NCBI RefSeq assembly: GCF_007828955.1
Contig: NZ_VIVR01000001.1
Coordinates: 6,696,001 to 6,760,000, forward strand
Direction of reading: 5' to 3'
Source: Kitasatospora atroaurantiaca
GTDB lineage: Bacteria > Actinomycetota > Actinomycetes > Streptomycetales > Streptomycetaceae
DNA length: 64,000 bases
Shown: positions 8,059-15,856 of the stretch, in pieces
Numbering within the stretch: the first letter of the stretch is position 1
How the letters are laid out: each line of letters begins with the position of its first letter
Notes under the pieces: generated by a model
Told to the model about the DNA's origin: nothing
Seen by the model: only the letters and a program-made list of their open reading frames with translations
The model's database searches: none
Translations under genes and position numbers: made by a program

Positions 8059-8874
8059 ATGATCTGGGTCAACGATTCCCTGGTCGACAGCGGCGCCGCC
8101 GCCGTCTCCGTGCTCGACCACGGACTCACCGTCGGCGACGGCGTGTTCGAGACCGTCAAGGCGGTGGACGGCCGCGCCTTCGCGCTCACCCGCCACCTGG
8201 ACCGCCTCACCCGCTCCGCCCGCGGCCTCGGCCTGCCCGACCCGGACCACGACCAGGTACGCGAGGGCGTGGAGCAGGTCCTGCGCGCCAACCCGATGCC
8301 GCTCGGCCGCATCCGCATCACGTACACCGGCGGCATCTCCCCGCTCGGTTCCGAGCGCGGCACCGACCCCGCCACCCTCGTCGTCGCCATCGGCACCGCC
8401 GACCCGCGCCCCGACACCACGGCCGTCCACACCGTCCCGTGGCGCCGCAACGAGCACAGCGCCGTCGCCGGCCTGAAGACCACCTCGTACGCCGAGAACG
8501 TCGTCGCCCTCGCCGCAGCCCACCGTGTGGGCGCCTCCGAGGCCCTCCTCGCGAACACTGCCGGCCTGCTCTGCGAGGGCACCGGCTCCAATGTCTTCGT
8601 CGTCCTCGACGGCCGGCTCCTCACCCCGCGGCTGAGCTCCGGCTGCCTGGCCGGCATCACCCGGCAGCTCGTCATCGACTGGACCGGTGCGGAAGAGGCC
8701 GACCTCCCGTTCGACGTCCTCCAGGGCGCCGAGGAGATCTTCCTGACCTCCACCCTGCGCGACGTCCAGGCCGTCGCCCGGGTCGACGACCGCGAACTGC
8801 CCGCCCCAGGCCCCGTCACACTCAAGGCGATGGCCCAGTTCGCCGAGCGCAGCGGCGACGACCTGGACCCGTGA
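8059..8874 (+). CDS. pabC: Aminotransferase class IV, 4-amino-4-deoxychorismate lyase
   Basis: A 271-residue fold-type IV PLP enzyme. The Schiff-base Lys is K140 in the context GLKTTSYAENVVAL, followed by the phosphate-binding region EGTGSNVFVV and the C-terminal LTSTLRDVQAV. Position directly after pabB makes aminodeoxychorismate lyase (release of pyruvate to give p-aminobenzoate) the likely role; D-amino acid or branched-chain aminotransferase cannot be excluded by motif alone. GAGGAG precedes the ATG. Confidence 0.85.
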   Translation: MIWVNDSLVDSGAAAVSVLDHGLTVGDGVFETVKAVDGRAFALTRHLDRLTRSARGLGLPDPDHDQVREGVEQVLRANPMPLGRIRITYTGGISPLGSERGTDPATLVVAIGTADPRPDTTAVHTVPWRRNEHSAVAGLKTTSYAENVVALAAAHRVGASEALLANTAGLLCEGTGSNVFVVLDGRLLTPRLSSGCLAGITRQLVIDWTGAEEADLPFDVLQGAEEIFLTSTLRDVQAVARVDDRELPAPGPVTLKAMAQFAERSGDDLDP

Positions 8875-8939
8875 GCGCGAGGAGACGTCCCGGACCCGTG
8901 AGCGGGTAGAAGCGCCCGCGGACGGGGAAGGGAGCCCTC

Positions 8940-9782
8940 ATGACCACCACGCTGCGCCCCGAGCGTCCCGAGGAGCCCTTGCCCGGCGGCGGCCGCAGCC
9001 GTCGCTGGCAGATCTGCGTGAACGGCCGCCCGGTCGGCGGCCTGCGCACCACGGCTCTCCCGCGGGGGTCGCAGTGGTGGGGTGAGATCTCCGAACTGGA
9101 GGTCGCCGAGGGCCGCCGCCGGGGCCGGGCCACCGTCGGCGCGCTCGCGGCGGAGGAGGTCCTGCGCGGGTGGGACTGCAGCAGGGTGGACGTCAGCATC
9201 CCCGCCGAGGCCACCGCCGCGCTGGGCCTCGCCGAGGCCCTCGGTTACACCGAGCGGATGCGCAACATGGCCAAGCACCTCACCCGACTCCCGGACCTGC
9301 CAACCGGACTGACGGTCCGTCAGATCGGAGCTGCCGACTACGAGGACTGGCTGGAGGCGGCCAAAGCCGGGTACCTCCACGACCTCTGCGCCTCCGGACT
9401 CACGGAGGCGCAGGCCAGAGCCAAGTCGGACGCCGACCATGTGCACGTGCTGCCGCAGGGCCACGCCACCCCCGGCGTCGCCCTGCGCCGCATCCACGAC
9501 GCGCAGGGCACCCCGCTCGGCAGTCTGTGGGTGGCCCTGCAGCAGAGCGTCCTGCCGAGCGGTGCTCCGCTGGCCTGGGTGATGACCGTCGAGGTGGCCC
9601 CGGCCCAGCGCGGCCGGGGGATCGGCCGCGCCCTGATGCTGCTCGCCGAGCGCGAATGCCTGGTGGCGGGTGTCCAGGACCTCGGCCTGAACGTCTTCAG
9701 CAGCAACACCATCGCCATCCGGCTCTACGAGTCGCTCGGCTACGGCGTCACCCAGCGGGTCCTCGGCAAGTCACTGCTCTGA
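8940..9782 (+). CDS. GNAT acetyltransferase with two GNAT-like halves
   Basis: A 280-residue protein. The C-terminal half carries the acetyl-CoA loop VAPAQRGRGIGRALM and the terminal NVFSSNTIAIRLYESLGY motif of an active GNAT domain. The N-terminal half (about 30-115) has a weaker GNAT pattern, EVAEGRRRGRATVGALAAEEVL then LGLAEALGYTERMRNM, and is probably a degenerate second domain. The substrate is unknown. GGAAGGGAG lies before the ATG. Its last 12 bases overlap the convergent DsbA-like gene. Confidence 0.85.
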   Translation: MTTTLRPERPEEPLPGGGRSRRWQICVNGRPVGGLRTTALPRGSQWWGEISELEVAEGRRRGRATVGALAAEEVLRGWDCSRVDVSIPAEATAALGLAEALGYTERMRNMAKHLTRLPDLPTGLTVRQIGAADYEDWLEAAKAGYLHDLCASGLTEAQARAKSDADHVHVLPQGHATPGVALRRIHDAQGTPLGSLWVALQQSVLPSGAPLAWVMTVEVAPAQRGRGIGRALMLLAERECLVAGVQDLGLNVFSSNTIAIRLYESLGYGVTQRVLGKSLL

Positions 9783-10274
9783 CCGCTGCTCGTCGACGAT
9801 CTTGATGATCCGCTCGCGCAGCCCGTCCTGGCTCTTCCCGCCGTCGAGGCGCTGCCCGGCGATCACGTACGTCGGCGTGCCGCTGACGCCGATCGCCTTG
9901 CCCTCGGCCTGGTCCGCATCCACGATCAGCATGTGCCGGCCGTCGATCAGCGCCAGCTCGACCTCCTCGGCGTCCAGCCCGATCTCTCCGGCCAGCGCGA
10001 TGAGCAGCTTGTGCCCGCCCCGGTCCAGCTCCTCGACCCGGGCCAGCAGCGCCTCCACGTACTCCCAGCCCTTGCCCTGGGCGAAGGCCTCCTCGGCGGC
10101 CTCGGCGGCCGCGTACGCATGCTTGTGCTTCTCCAGCGGGAAGTGCCGCAGCTCGATGGGCAGGGCGTCGCCGTACTGCGCGCGCAGCGCCCGTACGTCG
10201 TCCAGGGCGGTGCGGCAGTCCGGGCACTGGAGGTCGCACCAGAACTCGAGGCGGGGGAGGGAAGCTTCGATCAT
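9771..10274 (-). CDS. DsbA-family thioredoxin-fold protein
   Basis: A 167-residue protein starting MIEASLPRLEFWCDLQCPDC. The redox motif CPDC (17-20) sits after the first strand, and the C-terminal half has the cis-Pro segment VSGTPTYVIAGQRLDG. The family includes DsbA/FrnE-type thiol-disulfide oxidoreductases. No signal peptide is seen, so it is probably cytoplasmic. The ATG at 10274 is preferred over an upstream in-frame start because homology begins there. It lies 28 bases after the CGNR gene on the same strand, a likely two-gene unit. Confidence 0.85.
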   Translation of the reverse strand: MIEASLPRLEFWCDLQCPDCRTALDDVRALRAQYGDALPIELRHFPLEKHKHAYAAAEAAEEAFAQGKGWEYVEALLARVEELDRGGHKLLIALAGEIGLDAEEVELALIDGRHMLIVDADQAEGKAIGVSGTPTYVIAGQRLDGGKSQDGLRERIIKIVDEQRSEQ

Positions 10275-10302
10275 GCCCCCCAGTCTTCCACCTGCGCGGG
10301 CC

Positions 10303-10926
10303 TCAGCCGGTCGGCACGGCCTCTGCGGCATCCACGGCCCGGGCGGCCCCCACGGCCTCTGCTGCGTCCGCGGCCTCCGCCGAGCGCTGCCTGGCCCGGT
10401 ACGCGGCGACGTGCAGCCGGTTGCCGCAGGTGCGGCTGTCGCAGTAGCGGCGGGAGCGGTTCCTGGAGAGGTCGACGAAGACCCGGGCGCAGTCCGGCGC
10501 CTCGCAGCGGCGCAGCCGCTCGCGCTCGCCGGCCATCACGATGAAGGCCAGCGCCATCCCGAGCTCCGCCGCCAGGTGGTCGCCGAGTGCGGCGTGCGGC
10601 GCGAAGTAGTGGATGTGCCAGTCGTGCTGGTCGTGGTTGGTGAGCCGGGGCGTGGTGCCGGCGGCGGCCACCACCGCGTTCACCAGTTCGGCGGCCTCCT
10701 CGGTGGAGGCGGCGGAGAACACCGCGCGCAGCTTGGTGCGGAGCGCGTGCACGGCAGCGAGGTCGGCCGGCGTCAGCGAATCGATCTCGCTGATCTCCTG
10801 GCCGACCACGAAGGAGCTGAGCGCGGCGACATCCGGGAGCTGTTCGCTGCCGCAGGCTCCGGGCGAGGTGTTGAGCAGCTCGACCAGAATGCTCAGCGCG
10901 CACTCGGTGTCATGGGTGATCAGCAC
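10303..10926 (-). CDS. CGNR zinc-finger / ABATE-domain regulator
   Basis: A 207-residue protein of the stress-response ABATE/CGNR group. The N-terminal ABATE-like region runs from ITHDTECALSILVELLN to the middle. The C-terminal treble-clef zinc finger is CEAPDCARVFVDLSRNRSRRYC followed by CGNR, giving Cys pairs CX4C and CX4C. The Ala-rich tail (EAADAAEAVGAARAVDAAEA) is low complexity. GTG 10926 is chosen because AGGAG stands 7 bases upstream; an ATG further out lacks this. Probably a DNA-binding transcription regulator; target unknown. Confidence 0.85.
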   Translation of the reverse strand: MLITHDTECALSILVELLNTSPGACGSEQLPDVAALSSFVVGQEISEIDSLTPADLAAVHALRTKLRAVFSAASTEEAAELVNAVVAAAGTTPRLTNHDQHDWHIHYFAPHAALGDHLAAELGMALAFIVMAGERERLRRCEAPDCARVFVDLSRNRSRRYCDSRTCGNRLHVAAYRARQRSAEAADAAEAVGAARAVDAAEAVPTG

Positions 10927-11034
10927 GTGAGGGCTCCTCGCGCGGCGGGGGCCTCGGCCTCCCGCGTCGGTCATCACCCGCGACTCTACCGGGAGCCGCT
11001 GTCAGCGCGGCGGATGTCCGCCAGGGGGAGAAAT

Positions 11035-11108
11035 GGGCGAAGGCGCCCGGCAGCGTGGCCGGCCGCCCACGATCGGGTGGCCGGCACCGCTGCCGGGCGC
11101 CTTCGCCC
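11035..11108 (-). terminator. Long hairpin after ssgB
   Basis: A perfect 20-bp stem (11035-11054 with 11089-11108) encloses a second 10-bp stem (11059-11068 with 11075-11084). It lies 140 bases past the ssgB stop and upstream of the CGNR gene, so it probably ends ssgB transcription. The rest of the 321-base gap 10927-11247 shows no gene. Confidence 0.65.
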
Positions 11109-11247
11109 CCTGCCGTTGAGGTTGGCCGGGCGGCTCCGGTGGGAGCCACCCGGGGACGGGCCCCGAGGCCGCGTGTGCGCGGCTGACTGTGCGACCGTGC
11201 CCCCGAGTAGGACGGACGCTATGAGGTGCGGCCCCACGCCGATGCGG

Positions 11248-11661
11248 TCAGCTTTCGGCGAGGATGTGGGACAGCTCCCGGTCGAGGTCGAAGTGACGAT
11301 GTTCGGTGCCGGGCGGCACGGCGGCGTCGGTGCGCTTGAGAAAGGACTCGAGCGCTCGGGCCGGGGCCTCCAGCAGGGCTTCTCCTTCCGGAGAACTCAG
11401 GGCGATGCAGACCACACCCTGTCCATGACTGCGCGAGGGCCACACCCGGACGTCGCCGGTACCGGTGGGTCGGTGCAGCCCCTCCGCAAGGAGATCACGG
11501 GCGAACACCCACTCCACGGTCTCGTCGGCACCGGTGTGGAACGTCGCATGCACGGCATACGGGTCGGCAGTGTCGTAGCGCAGGCCCGCGGGGACGGGCA
11601 GTGACGACTCGCTGGACACGATGAGGCGCAGGTGCAGCTCGCAGCTGACCGTGGTGTTCAT
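11248..11661 (-). CDS. ssgB: Sporulation and cell-division regulator SsgB
   Basis: A 137-residue SsgA-like protein, near-identical in my memory to Streptomyces SsgB. It shows MNTTVSCELHLRLIVSSESS at the N-terminus, a central RYDTADPYAV and VEWVFARDLL, and RVWPSRSHGQGVV. SsgB helps recruit FtsZ to sporulation septa in aerial hyphae (established for the family). The ATG at 11661 is the conserved start. A sigma-H-like promoter lies upstream (11720-11746). The PGPGW gene is divergent. Confidence 0.96.
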   Translation of the reverse strand: MNTTVSCELHLRLIVSSESSLPVPAGLRYDTADPYAVHATFHTGADETVEWVFARDLLAEGLHRPTGTGDVRVWPSRSHGQGVVCIALSSPEGEALLEAPARALESFLKRTDAAVPPGTEHRHFDLDRELSHILAES

Positions 11662-11719
11662 AAGCGCCAGGGCCTTTCGCTCAGTGTGCGCTCGGGGAAT
11701 CGCACGTCGGCGAACGGAC

Positions 11720-11746
11720 CATCCCACCTGAAAGCCCGGTGTAAAC
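11720..11746 (-). promoter_or_regulatory. Candidate sigma-H/sigma-B-type promoter of ssgB
   Basis: On the minus strand GTTTAC (11746-11741) and GGGATG (11725-11720) are 15 bases apart, resembling GTTT-N14/16-GGGTA(C/T) promoters of the stress sigma factors. sigma-H dependence of ssgB has been reported in Streptomyces. It leaves a leader of about 50 bases. Confidence 0.45.
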
Positions 11747-11843
11747 CCGTCTGTCCGGATTCAGGTCAGAGTCGTACCCCTTCCGGCGCATTGCAGAATC
11801 GCCACGGCGCCTTGATCGGCCGTGGCCCGCGCGGCAACTCCGG

Positions 11844-11849
11844 TAGTTT
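11844..11849 (+). promoter_or_regulatory. -10 box for leaderless PGPGW gene
   Basis: TAGTTT (TANNNT) lies exactly 6 bases before the ATG at 11856, and no Shine-Dalgarno sequence is present, so transcription probably starts at or next to the ATG. No convincing -35 box. Confidence 0.4.
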
Positions 11850-11855
11850 CGCCGC

Positions 11856-12269
11856 ATGGCTGTACGAAACGACAATCCTGACCCGGACGAGACGGGTCAC
11901 AAGGGGCTCGGCTCCCGGGCCCCGCACTTCATCAGGCGGCACCCGGCGCTGCACCTGAGCTGGCAGGTGGCGGTCTTCCTGGTGGGGCTCGCGGTGGTCG
12001 CGCTGGGTGTGGTGCTGCTGCCGCTGCCGGGGCCGGGGTGGGTGGTCATCTTCCTGGGCATGGGCATCTGGGCGACCGAGTTCGTCTGGGCCCAGCTGGT
12101 GCTGCGCTGGACCCGCCGCAAGGTCTCCGAGGCAGCCCAGCGCGCCATGGACCCCCGGGTGCGCCGCCGCAACATCATCCTCACCGTGGTGGGTCTCCTG
12201 GTGATCGCCGGCCTGGGCGGCTGGTACCTCTCGCGGTACGGACTCACCCTGCCCTGGCAGCTGAGCTGA
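11856..12269 (+). CDS. PGPGW-motif membrane protein (TIGR02611 type)
   Basis: A 137-residue protein with a charged N-terminus and a hydrophobic pair VAVFLVGLAVVALGVVLLPLPG and GPGWVVIFLGMGIWATEFVW, split by the LPGPGW signature. A basic loop (RWTRRKVSEAAQRAM) and a third membrane helix (IILTVVGLLVIAGLGGWYL) follow. Function unknown. The pairing with ssgB is, from memory, conserved in Streptomyces. It probably is translated from a leaderless message. Confidence 0.85.
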   Translation: MAVRNDNPDPDETGHKGLGSRAPHFIRRHPALHLSWQVAVFLVGLAVVALGVVLLPLPGPGWVVIFLGMGIWATEFVWAQLVLRWTRRKVSEAAQRAMDPRVRRRNIILTVVGLLVIAGLGGWYLSRYGLTLPWQLS

Positions 12270-12327
12270 ACCGGCGGGAGGGTGTTCGGAGCACCCATCC
12301 GGATGGGGTAATGTTTTCCCTGCACCC

Positions 12328-12399
12328 GGGCGATTAGCTCAGCGGGAGAGCACTTCGTTCACACCGAAGGGGTCACTGGTTCGATCCCAGTATCGCCCA
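12328..12399 (+). tRNA. tRNA-Val (CAC), first copy
   Basis: 72-base cloverleaf: acceptor GGGCGAU/AUCGCCC, D arm GCUCAGCGGGAGAGC, anticodon stem CUUCG/CGAAG with loop UUCACAC (anticodon CAC), discriminator A, CCA not encoded. A -10-like TAATGT at 12309 precedes it. Confidence 0.97.
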
Positions 12400-12421
12400 C
12401 CGGAATGCATTGTGAGATGGA

Positions 12422-12449
12422 GAGCCCCGGCCATTTATGGCCGGGGCTC
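12422..12449 (+). terminator. Terminator of first Val-CAC tRNA
   Basis: An 11-bp GC-rich stem (12422-12432 with 12439-12449) with loop ATTTAT sits 22 bases after the tRNA. Confidence 0.75.
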
Positions 12450-12552
12450 GATGTCTTTATCGGGTGCAACTCGGACGAGCTGATTCGCAATCACCGGCCT
12501 TGCGAGACAGCCGATCTGGCGGACCCTCGGCCGGGGCCGGGACGGAACGGGT

Positions 12553-12583
12553 TTGCGGACCACCCGCCAAGTGGTGCTAGTCT
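12553..12583 (+). promoter_or_regulatory. Promoter of second Val-CAC tRNA
   Basis: TTGCGG (12553-12558) and TAGTCT (12578-12583) are 19 bases apart, ending 14 bases before the tRNA. The spacing is slightly long. Confidence 0.45.
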
Positions 12584-12597
12584 TCTTCTCGTTGCCC

Positions 12598-12669
12598 GGG
12601 CGATTAGCTCAGCGGGAGAGCACTTCGTTCACACCGAAGGGGTCACTGGTTCGATCCCAGTATCGCCCA
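12598..12669 (+). tRNA. tRNA-Val (CAC), second copy
   Basis: Identical over 72 bases to the copy at 12328, with the same anticodon loop UUCACAC and discriminator A. It has its own promoter-like sequence and terminator, so the two are separate transcription units 270 bases apart. Confidence 0.97.
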
Positions 12670-12681
12670 CCGGAGACAACA

Positions 12682-12716
12682 CTCAGGCCCTGACCGGTAC
12701 TTGGTCAGGGCCTGAG
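12682..12716 (+). terminator. Terminator of second Val-CAC tRNA
   Basis: A perfect 14-bp stem (12682-12695 with 12703-12716) with a 7-base loop begins 12 bases after the tRNA and ends 21 bases before the exonuclease stop, so it may serve both convergent units. Confidence 0.75.
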
Positions 12717-12736
12717 GTGTACCCGGGCCCTGCCGC

Positions 12737-13510
12737 TCAGGCCGCCGCCTCGCAGCGGTGCTCGGGCGAGAGCCGGCGGCCGCAGCCGCACCTGGCCGGC
12801 CGCAGCGGCCAGGCGAAGTCCACCCGCTCCGGGCTGCCCGAGCGGTCGAACCAGTTCTGCAGCCCGCGCGCCTGCGCCGAGTGCCAGACGGCCTGCCGCA
12901 GATGGAGCTCGGCGGGCGTCATGGCGCCCAGCGGCCCCGGGTGCCGGGCACCCAGGGCGCGTACCAGCTCCATCGCGGCGACCGCGTCGGCGGCGGCGTC
13001 GTGGGCGCCGATCAGCGAGACCCCGTAGTGCGCGCAGAGATCGGTGAGCGTGCGGCGGCCCTTGCGGTAGCGGTCCACGTGCTTGTCGAGCACCCTCGGG
13101 TCGAGCACCAGCAGTTCGGTGCCCGCCAGGCAGTCGGCCAGCGACAGGTCGCGGTGGCGGCGCAGTTCCCGGTCGAGCAGGGTCAGGTCGTACGGGGCGT
13201 TCATGACCACCAGCGGCACGCCGGCGCGGGCCTGTTCGCCCAGGGCGCGGGCGATCTCGGCGACCACGGTCCGGGGCGGGCGGCCGTGCGTGCGGACGTG
13301 TTCGTCGCTGATGCCGTGCACCGCGCGGGCGCCGTCCGGGATGGGGACTCCGGGGTCGGCCAGCCAGGTCGCGGACTGCGGGCCGGCGCCGGGGGAGGCC
13401 TGGAGGACCATCGCGGCCGAGACGATGCGGTCCGTCTCGACGTCCACGCCGGTGGTCTCGGTGTCGAAAGAGGCGAGCGGACCTTCGTACCAGTGCTGAG
13501 ACTGTTGCAT
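12737..13510 (-). CDS. DEDDh-family 3'-5' exonuclease
   Basis: A 257-residue exonuclease of the DnaQ/epsilon superfamily. ExoI is FDTETTGVD near residue 15, ExoII is VVMNAPYDLTLLDREL (Asp in NAPYD), and ExoIII is in LIGAHDAAADAVA with the His of DEDDh. The C-terminal ~60 residues contain a Cys-containing tail (RPARCGCGRRLSPEHRC), possibly a small zinc site. Role in repair or RNA/DNA turnover is not determined. The start ATG is the first in-frame candidate with homology. Confidence 0.88.
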   Translation of the reverse strand: MQQSQHWYEGPLASFDTETTGVDVETDRIVSAAMVLQASPGAGPQSATWLADPGVPIPDGARAVHGISDEHVRTHGRPPRTVVAEIARALGEQARAGVPLVVMNAPYDLTLLDRELRRHRDLSLADCLAGTELLVLDPRVLDKHVDRYRKGRRTLTDLCAHYGVSLIGAHDAAADAVAAMELVRALGARHPGPLGAMTPAELHLRQAVWHSAQARGLQNWFDRSGSPERVDFAWPLRPARCGCGRRLSPEHRCEAAA

Positions 13511-13659
13511 GACTGCCCCTCAGGTGGCAGCGGGCGGTGCGCGGCGCGCCACCGAGGACCAGTGGCGCGCCGGGCACGGCGGCGTTCTGCCTTGGTGATA
13601 CCGCAGTTGACGTCCCCTCAATCCCGTGCGGGTGCGGTGACACTGTGGCCGATCGCTCC

Positions 13660-13679
13660 GAGTGACCACTTGGTCACTC
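13660..13679. promoter_or_regulatory. Palindromic operator-like site upstream of thrS
   Basis: GAGTGACCA, two bases, then TGGTCACTC form a perfect 9-bp inverted repeat 103 bases before thrS and 150 bases before the divergent exonuclease start. The size and symmetry suit a dimeric regulator of GntR or TetR type. No matching regulator gene is nearby. Confidence 0.35.
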
Positions 13680-13781
13680 CGCGCCGGGTGGTATGGGTGC
13701 ACAGTCCGCCCGCCGGTCTCGGTACCATCGTCAGCGCAGCGCTGTGCTGCACCACACTGATCCACACGTCAGGAGAGACCG

Positions 13782-15761
13782 GTGACGGACGTCCGGGTAA
13801 TCATCAACCGCGAACCCGATCGGGAAGAGCGCGTGGTGACCACGGGCACTACGGCCGCCGATCTCTTCGCCGACGACCGCTCGATCATCGCGGCCCGGGT
13901 CGCGGGCGCGCTCAAGGACCTGGCGTACCAGGTGCAGGACGGCGACGAGGTCGAGCCGGTCGAGATCAGCAGCAAGGACGGCCTGGACATCCTGCGGCAC
14001 TCGACCGCGCACGTGATGGCGCAGGCCGTGCAGGAGGTCTTCCCGGAGGCGAAGCTCGGCATCGGCCCGCCGATCAAGGACGGCTTCTACTACGACTTCG
14101 ATGTCGAGAAGCCGTTCCACCCCGATGACCTCAAGGTCATCGAGAAGAAGATGCAGGAGATCATCAAGCGCGGGCAGAAGTTCTCCCGCCGCGTGGTCAC
14201 CGACGAGGCCGCCCGCGAGGAGCTGGCCGCCGAGCCGTTCAAGCTGGAGCTGATCGGCCTCAAGGGCTCCGCCGCCACCGCGGGCGAGGGCGCGGACGTC
14301 GAGGTCGGCGCCGGCGAGCTGACCATCTACGACAACCTGGACCCGAAGACCGGCGAGCAGTGCTGGGGCGACCTCTGTCGCGGCCCGCACCTGCCGAGCA
14401 CCCGGCACATCCCGGCGTTCAAGATCATGCGCTCCGCCGCCGCCTACTGGCGCGGCAGCGAGAAGAACCCGCAGCTGCAGCGCCTCTACGGCACCGCCTG
14501 GCCGACCAAGGACGAGCTGAAGGCGCACCTCGACTTCCTCGCCGAGGCCGCCAAGCGCGACCACCGCAAGCTCGGCAGCGAGCTCGACCTCTTCTCCATC
14601 CCGGAGGAGATCGGTTCCGGCCTCGCCGTCTTCCACCCCAAGGGCGGCATCATGCGCCGGGTGATGGAGGACTACTCGCGCAAGCGCCATGAGGAGTCGG
14701 GCTACGAGTTCGTCTACACCCCGCACGCCACCAAGGGCACCCTCTTCGAGCTCTCCGGTCACCTCGACTGGTACGCCGACGGGATGTACCCGCCCATGCA
14801 GCTCGACGGCGAGAACGACTACTACCTCAAGCCGATGAACTGCCCGATGCACAACCTGATCTACCGCTCGCGCGGTCGGTCCTACCGTGAACTGCCGCTG
14901 CGGCTCTTCGAGTTCGGCACGGTCTACCGGTACGAGAAGTCGGGTGTGGTGCACGGCCTGACCCGCGCCCGCGGCTTCACCCAGGACGACGCGCACATCT
15001 ACTGCACCCGCGAGCAGATGGCGGACGAGCTCGACTCGCTGCTCACCTTCGTGCTGGAGCTGCTGCGCGACTACGGGCTCAACGACTTCTACCTGGAGCT
15101 CTCGACCAAGGACCCGGTGAAGTACATCGGGTCGGACGAGGACTGGGAGGAGGCCACCGAGACCCTGCGGGCGGCCGCCGAGAAGCAGGGCCTCGAGCTG
15201 GTCCTCGACCCCGAGGGCGCGGCGTTCTACGGGCCGAAGATCTCGGTGCAGGCCAAGGACGCCATCGGCCGTACCTGGCAGATGTCGACCATCCAGGTCG
15301 ACTTCCAGCTGCCGCAGCGCTTCGAGCTGGAGTTCCAGGGCGCGGACGGCAACCGCCAGCGGCCGGTCATGATCCACCGTGCGCTGTTCGGCTCGATCGA
15401 GCGCTTCTTCGCGGTGCTGCTCGAGCACTACGCCGGTGCCATGCCGCCGTGGCTCGCCCCGGTCACCGTGGTCGGCATCCCGATCACCGACGAGCACGTG
15501 CCGTACCTCCAGGAGGTCGCGGCCGAGCTGAAGAAGCAGGGCATCCGCGTCGAGGTGGATGCCTCGGACGACCGGATGCAGAAGAAGATCCGCAACGCCC
15601 AGAAGGCCAAGATCCCGTTCATGCTGCTGGCCGGTGCCGAGGACATCGCGGCGGGCGCCGTGTCGTTCCGCTACCGCAACGGTGAGCAGAAGAACGGCGT
15701 TCCGGTCGCCGAGGCCGTCGCGGAGATCGTCGACGCGGTCCAGCGCCGGATCCAGGTCTGA
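13782..15761 (+). CDS. thrS: Threonyl-tRNA synthetase
   Basis: A 659-residue class II synthetase with the usual order: TGS domain (VRVIINREP to VEIS), editing domain with HSTAHVMAQAV and a later Cys-containing CRGPHLP motif, catalytic core with MNCPMHNLI (zinc Cys) and RLFEFGTVYRYE, and the C-terminal anticodon domain from PWLAPVTVVGIPIT. It charges tRNA-Thr. GTG 13782 follows AGGAGAG. The 271-base upstream gap shows no T-box. Confidence 0.97.
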   Translation: MTDVRVIINREPDREERVVTTGTTAADLFADDRSIIAARVAGALKDLAYQVQDGDEVEPVEISSKDGLDILRHSTAHVMAQAVQEVFPEAKLGIGPPIKDGFYYDFDVEKPFHPDDLKVIEKKMQEIIKRGQKFSRRVVTDEAAREELAAEPFKLELIGLKGSAATAGEGADVEVGAGELTIYDNLDPKTGEQCWGDLCRGPHLPSTRHIPAFKIMRSAAAYWRGSEKNPQLQRLYGTAWPTKDELKAHLDFLAEAAKRDHRKLGSELDLFSIPEEIGSGLAVFHPKGGIMRRVMEDYSRKRHEESGYEFVYTPHATKGTLFELSGHLDWYADGMYPPMQLDGENDYYLKPMNCPMHNLIYRSRGRSYRELPLRLFEFGTVYRYEKSGVVHGLTRARGFTQDDAHIYCTREQMADELDSLLTFVLELLRDYGLNDFYLELSTKDPVKYIGSDEDWEEATETLRAAAEKQGLELVLDPEGAAFYGPKISVQAKDAIGRTWQMSTIQVDFQLPQRFELEFQGADGNRQRPVMIHRALFGSIERFFAVLLEHYAGAMPPWLAPVTVVGIPITDEHVPYLQEVAAELKKQGIRVEVDASDDRMQKKIRNAQKAKIPFMLLAGAEDIAAGAVSFRYRNGEQKNGVPVAEAVAEIVDAVQRRIQV

Positions 15762-15785
15762 CACTTCTGACATCTCGCTCGAGCG

Positions 15786-15816
15786 GCGGGGCAGGCTCTG
15801 CATGAGTCTGCCCCGC
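15786..15816 (+). terminator. thrS terminator
   Basis: A 9-bp stem GCGGGGCAG/CTGCCCCGC (15786-15794 with 15808-15816), loop 13 bases, 25 bases after the thrS stop. Confidence 0.6.
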
Positions 15817-15822
15817 ACTGCT

Positions 15823-15849
15823 TTGCAAGCAGCGTCGGGCGAATATGCT
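15823..15849 (+). promoter_or_regulatory. Promoter of the HIT gene (leaderless)
   Basis: TTGCAA (15823-15828) and TATGCT (15844-15849) are 15 bases apart. The -10 box lies 7 bases before the ATG at 15857, which places the transcription start on the start codon. Confidence 0.5.
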
Positions 15850-15856
15850 GATCAGC

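Noticed and set aside
6807..8909. Plus-strand 700-codon frame across pabB and pabC
   Set aside because: Arg/Pro-rich translation in the wrong phase; pabB and pabC have clear family motifs in other frames.
13511..13781. T-box riboswitch before thrS
   Set aside because: No T-box core, specifier loop or terminator/antiterminator pair was found in this gap.
13731..15818. Minus-strand 695-codon frame opposite thrS
   Set aside because: Antisense shadow of thrS with repetitive Leu/Val/Asp/Arg composition and no ribosome-binding site.
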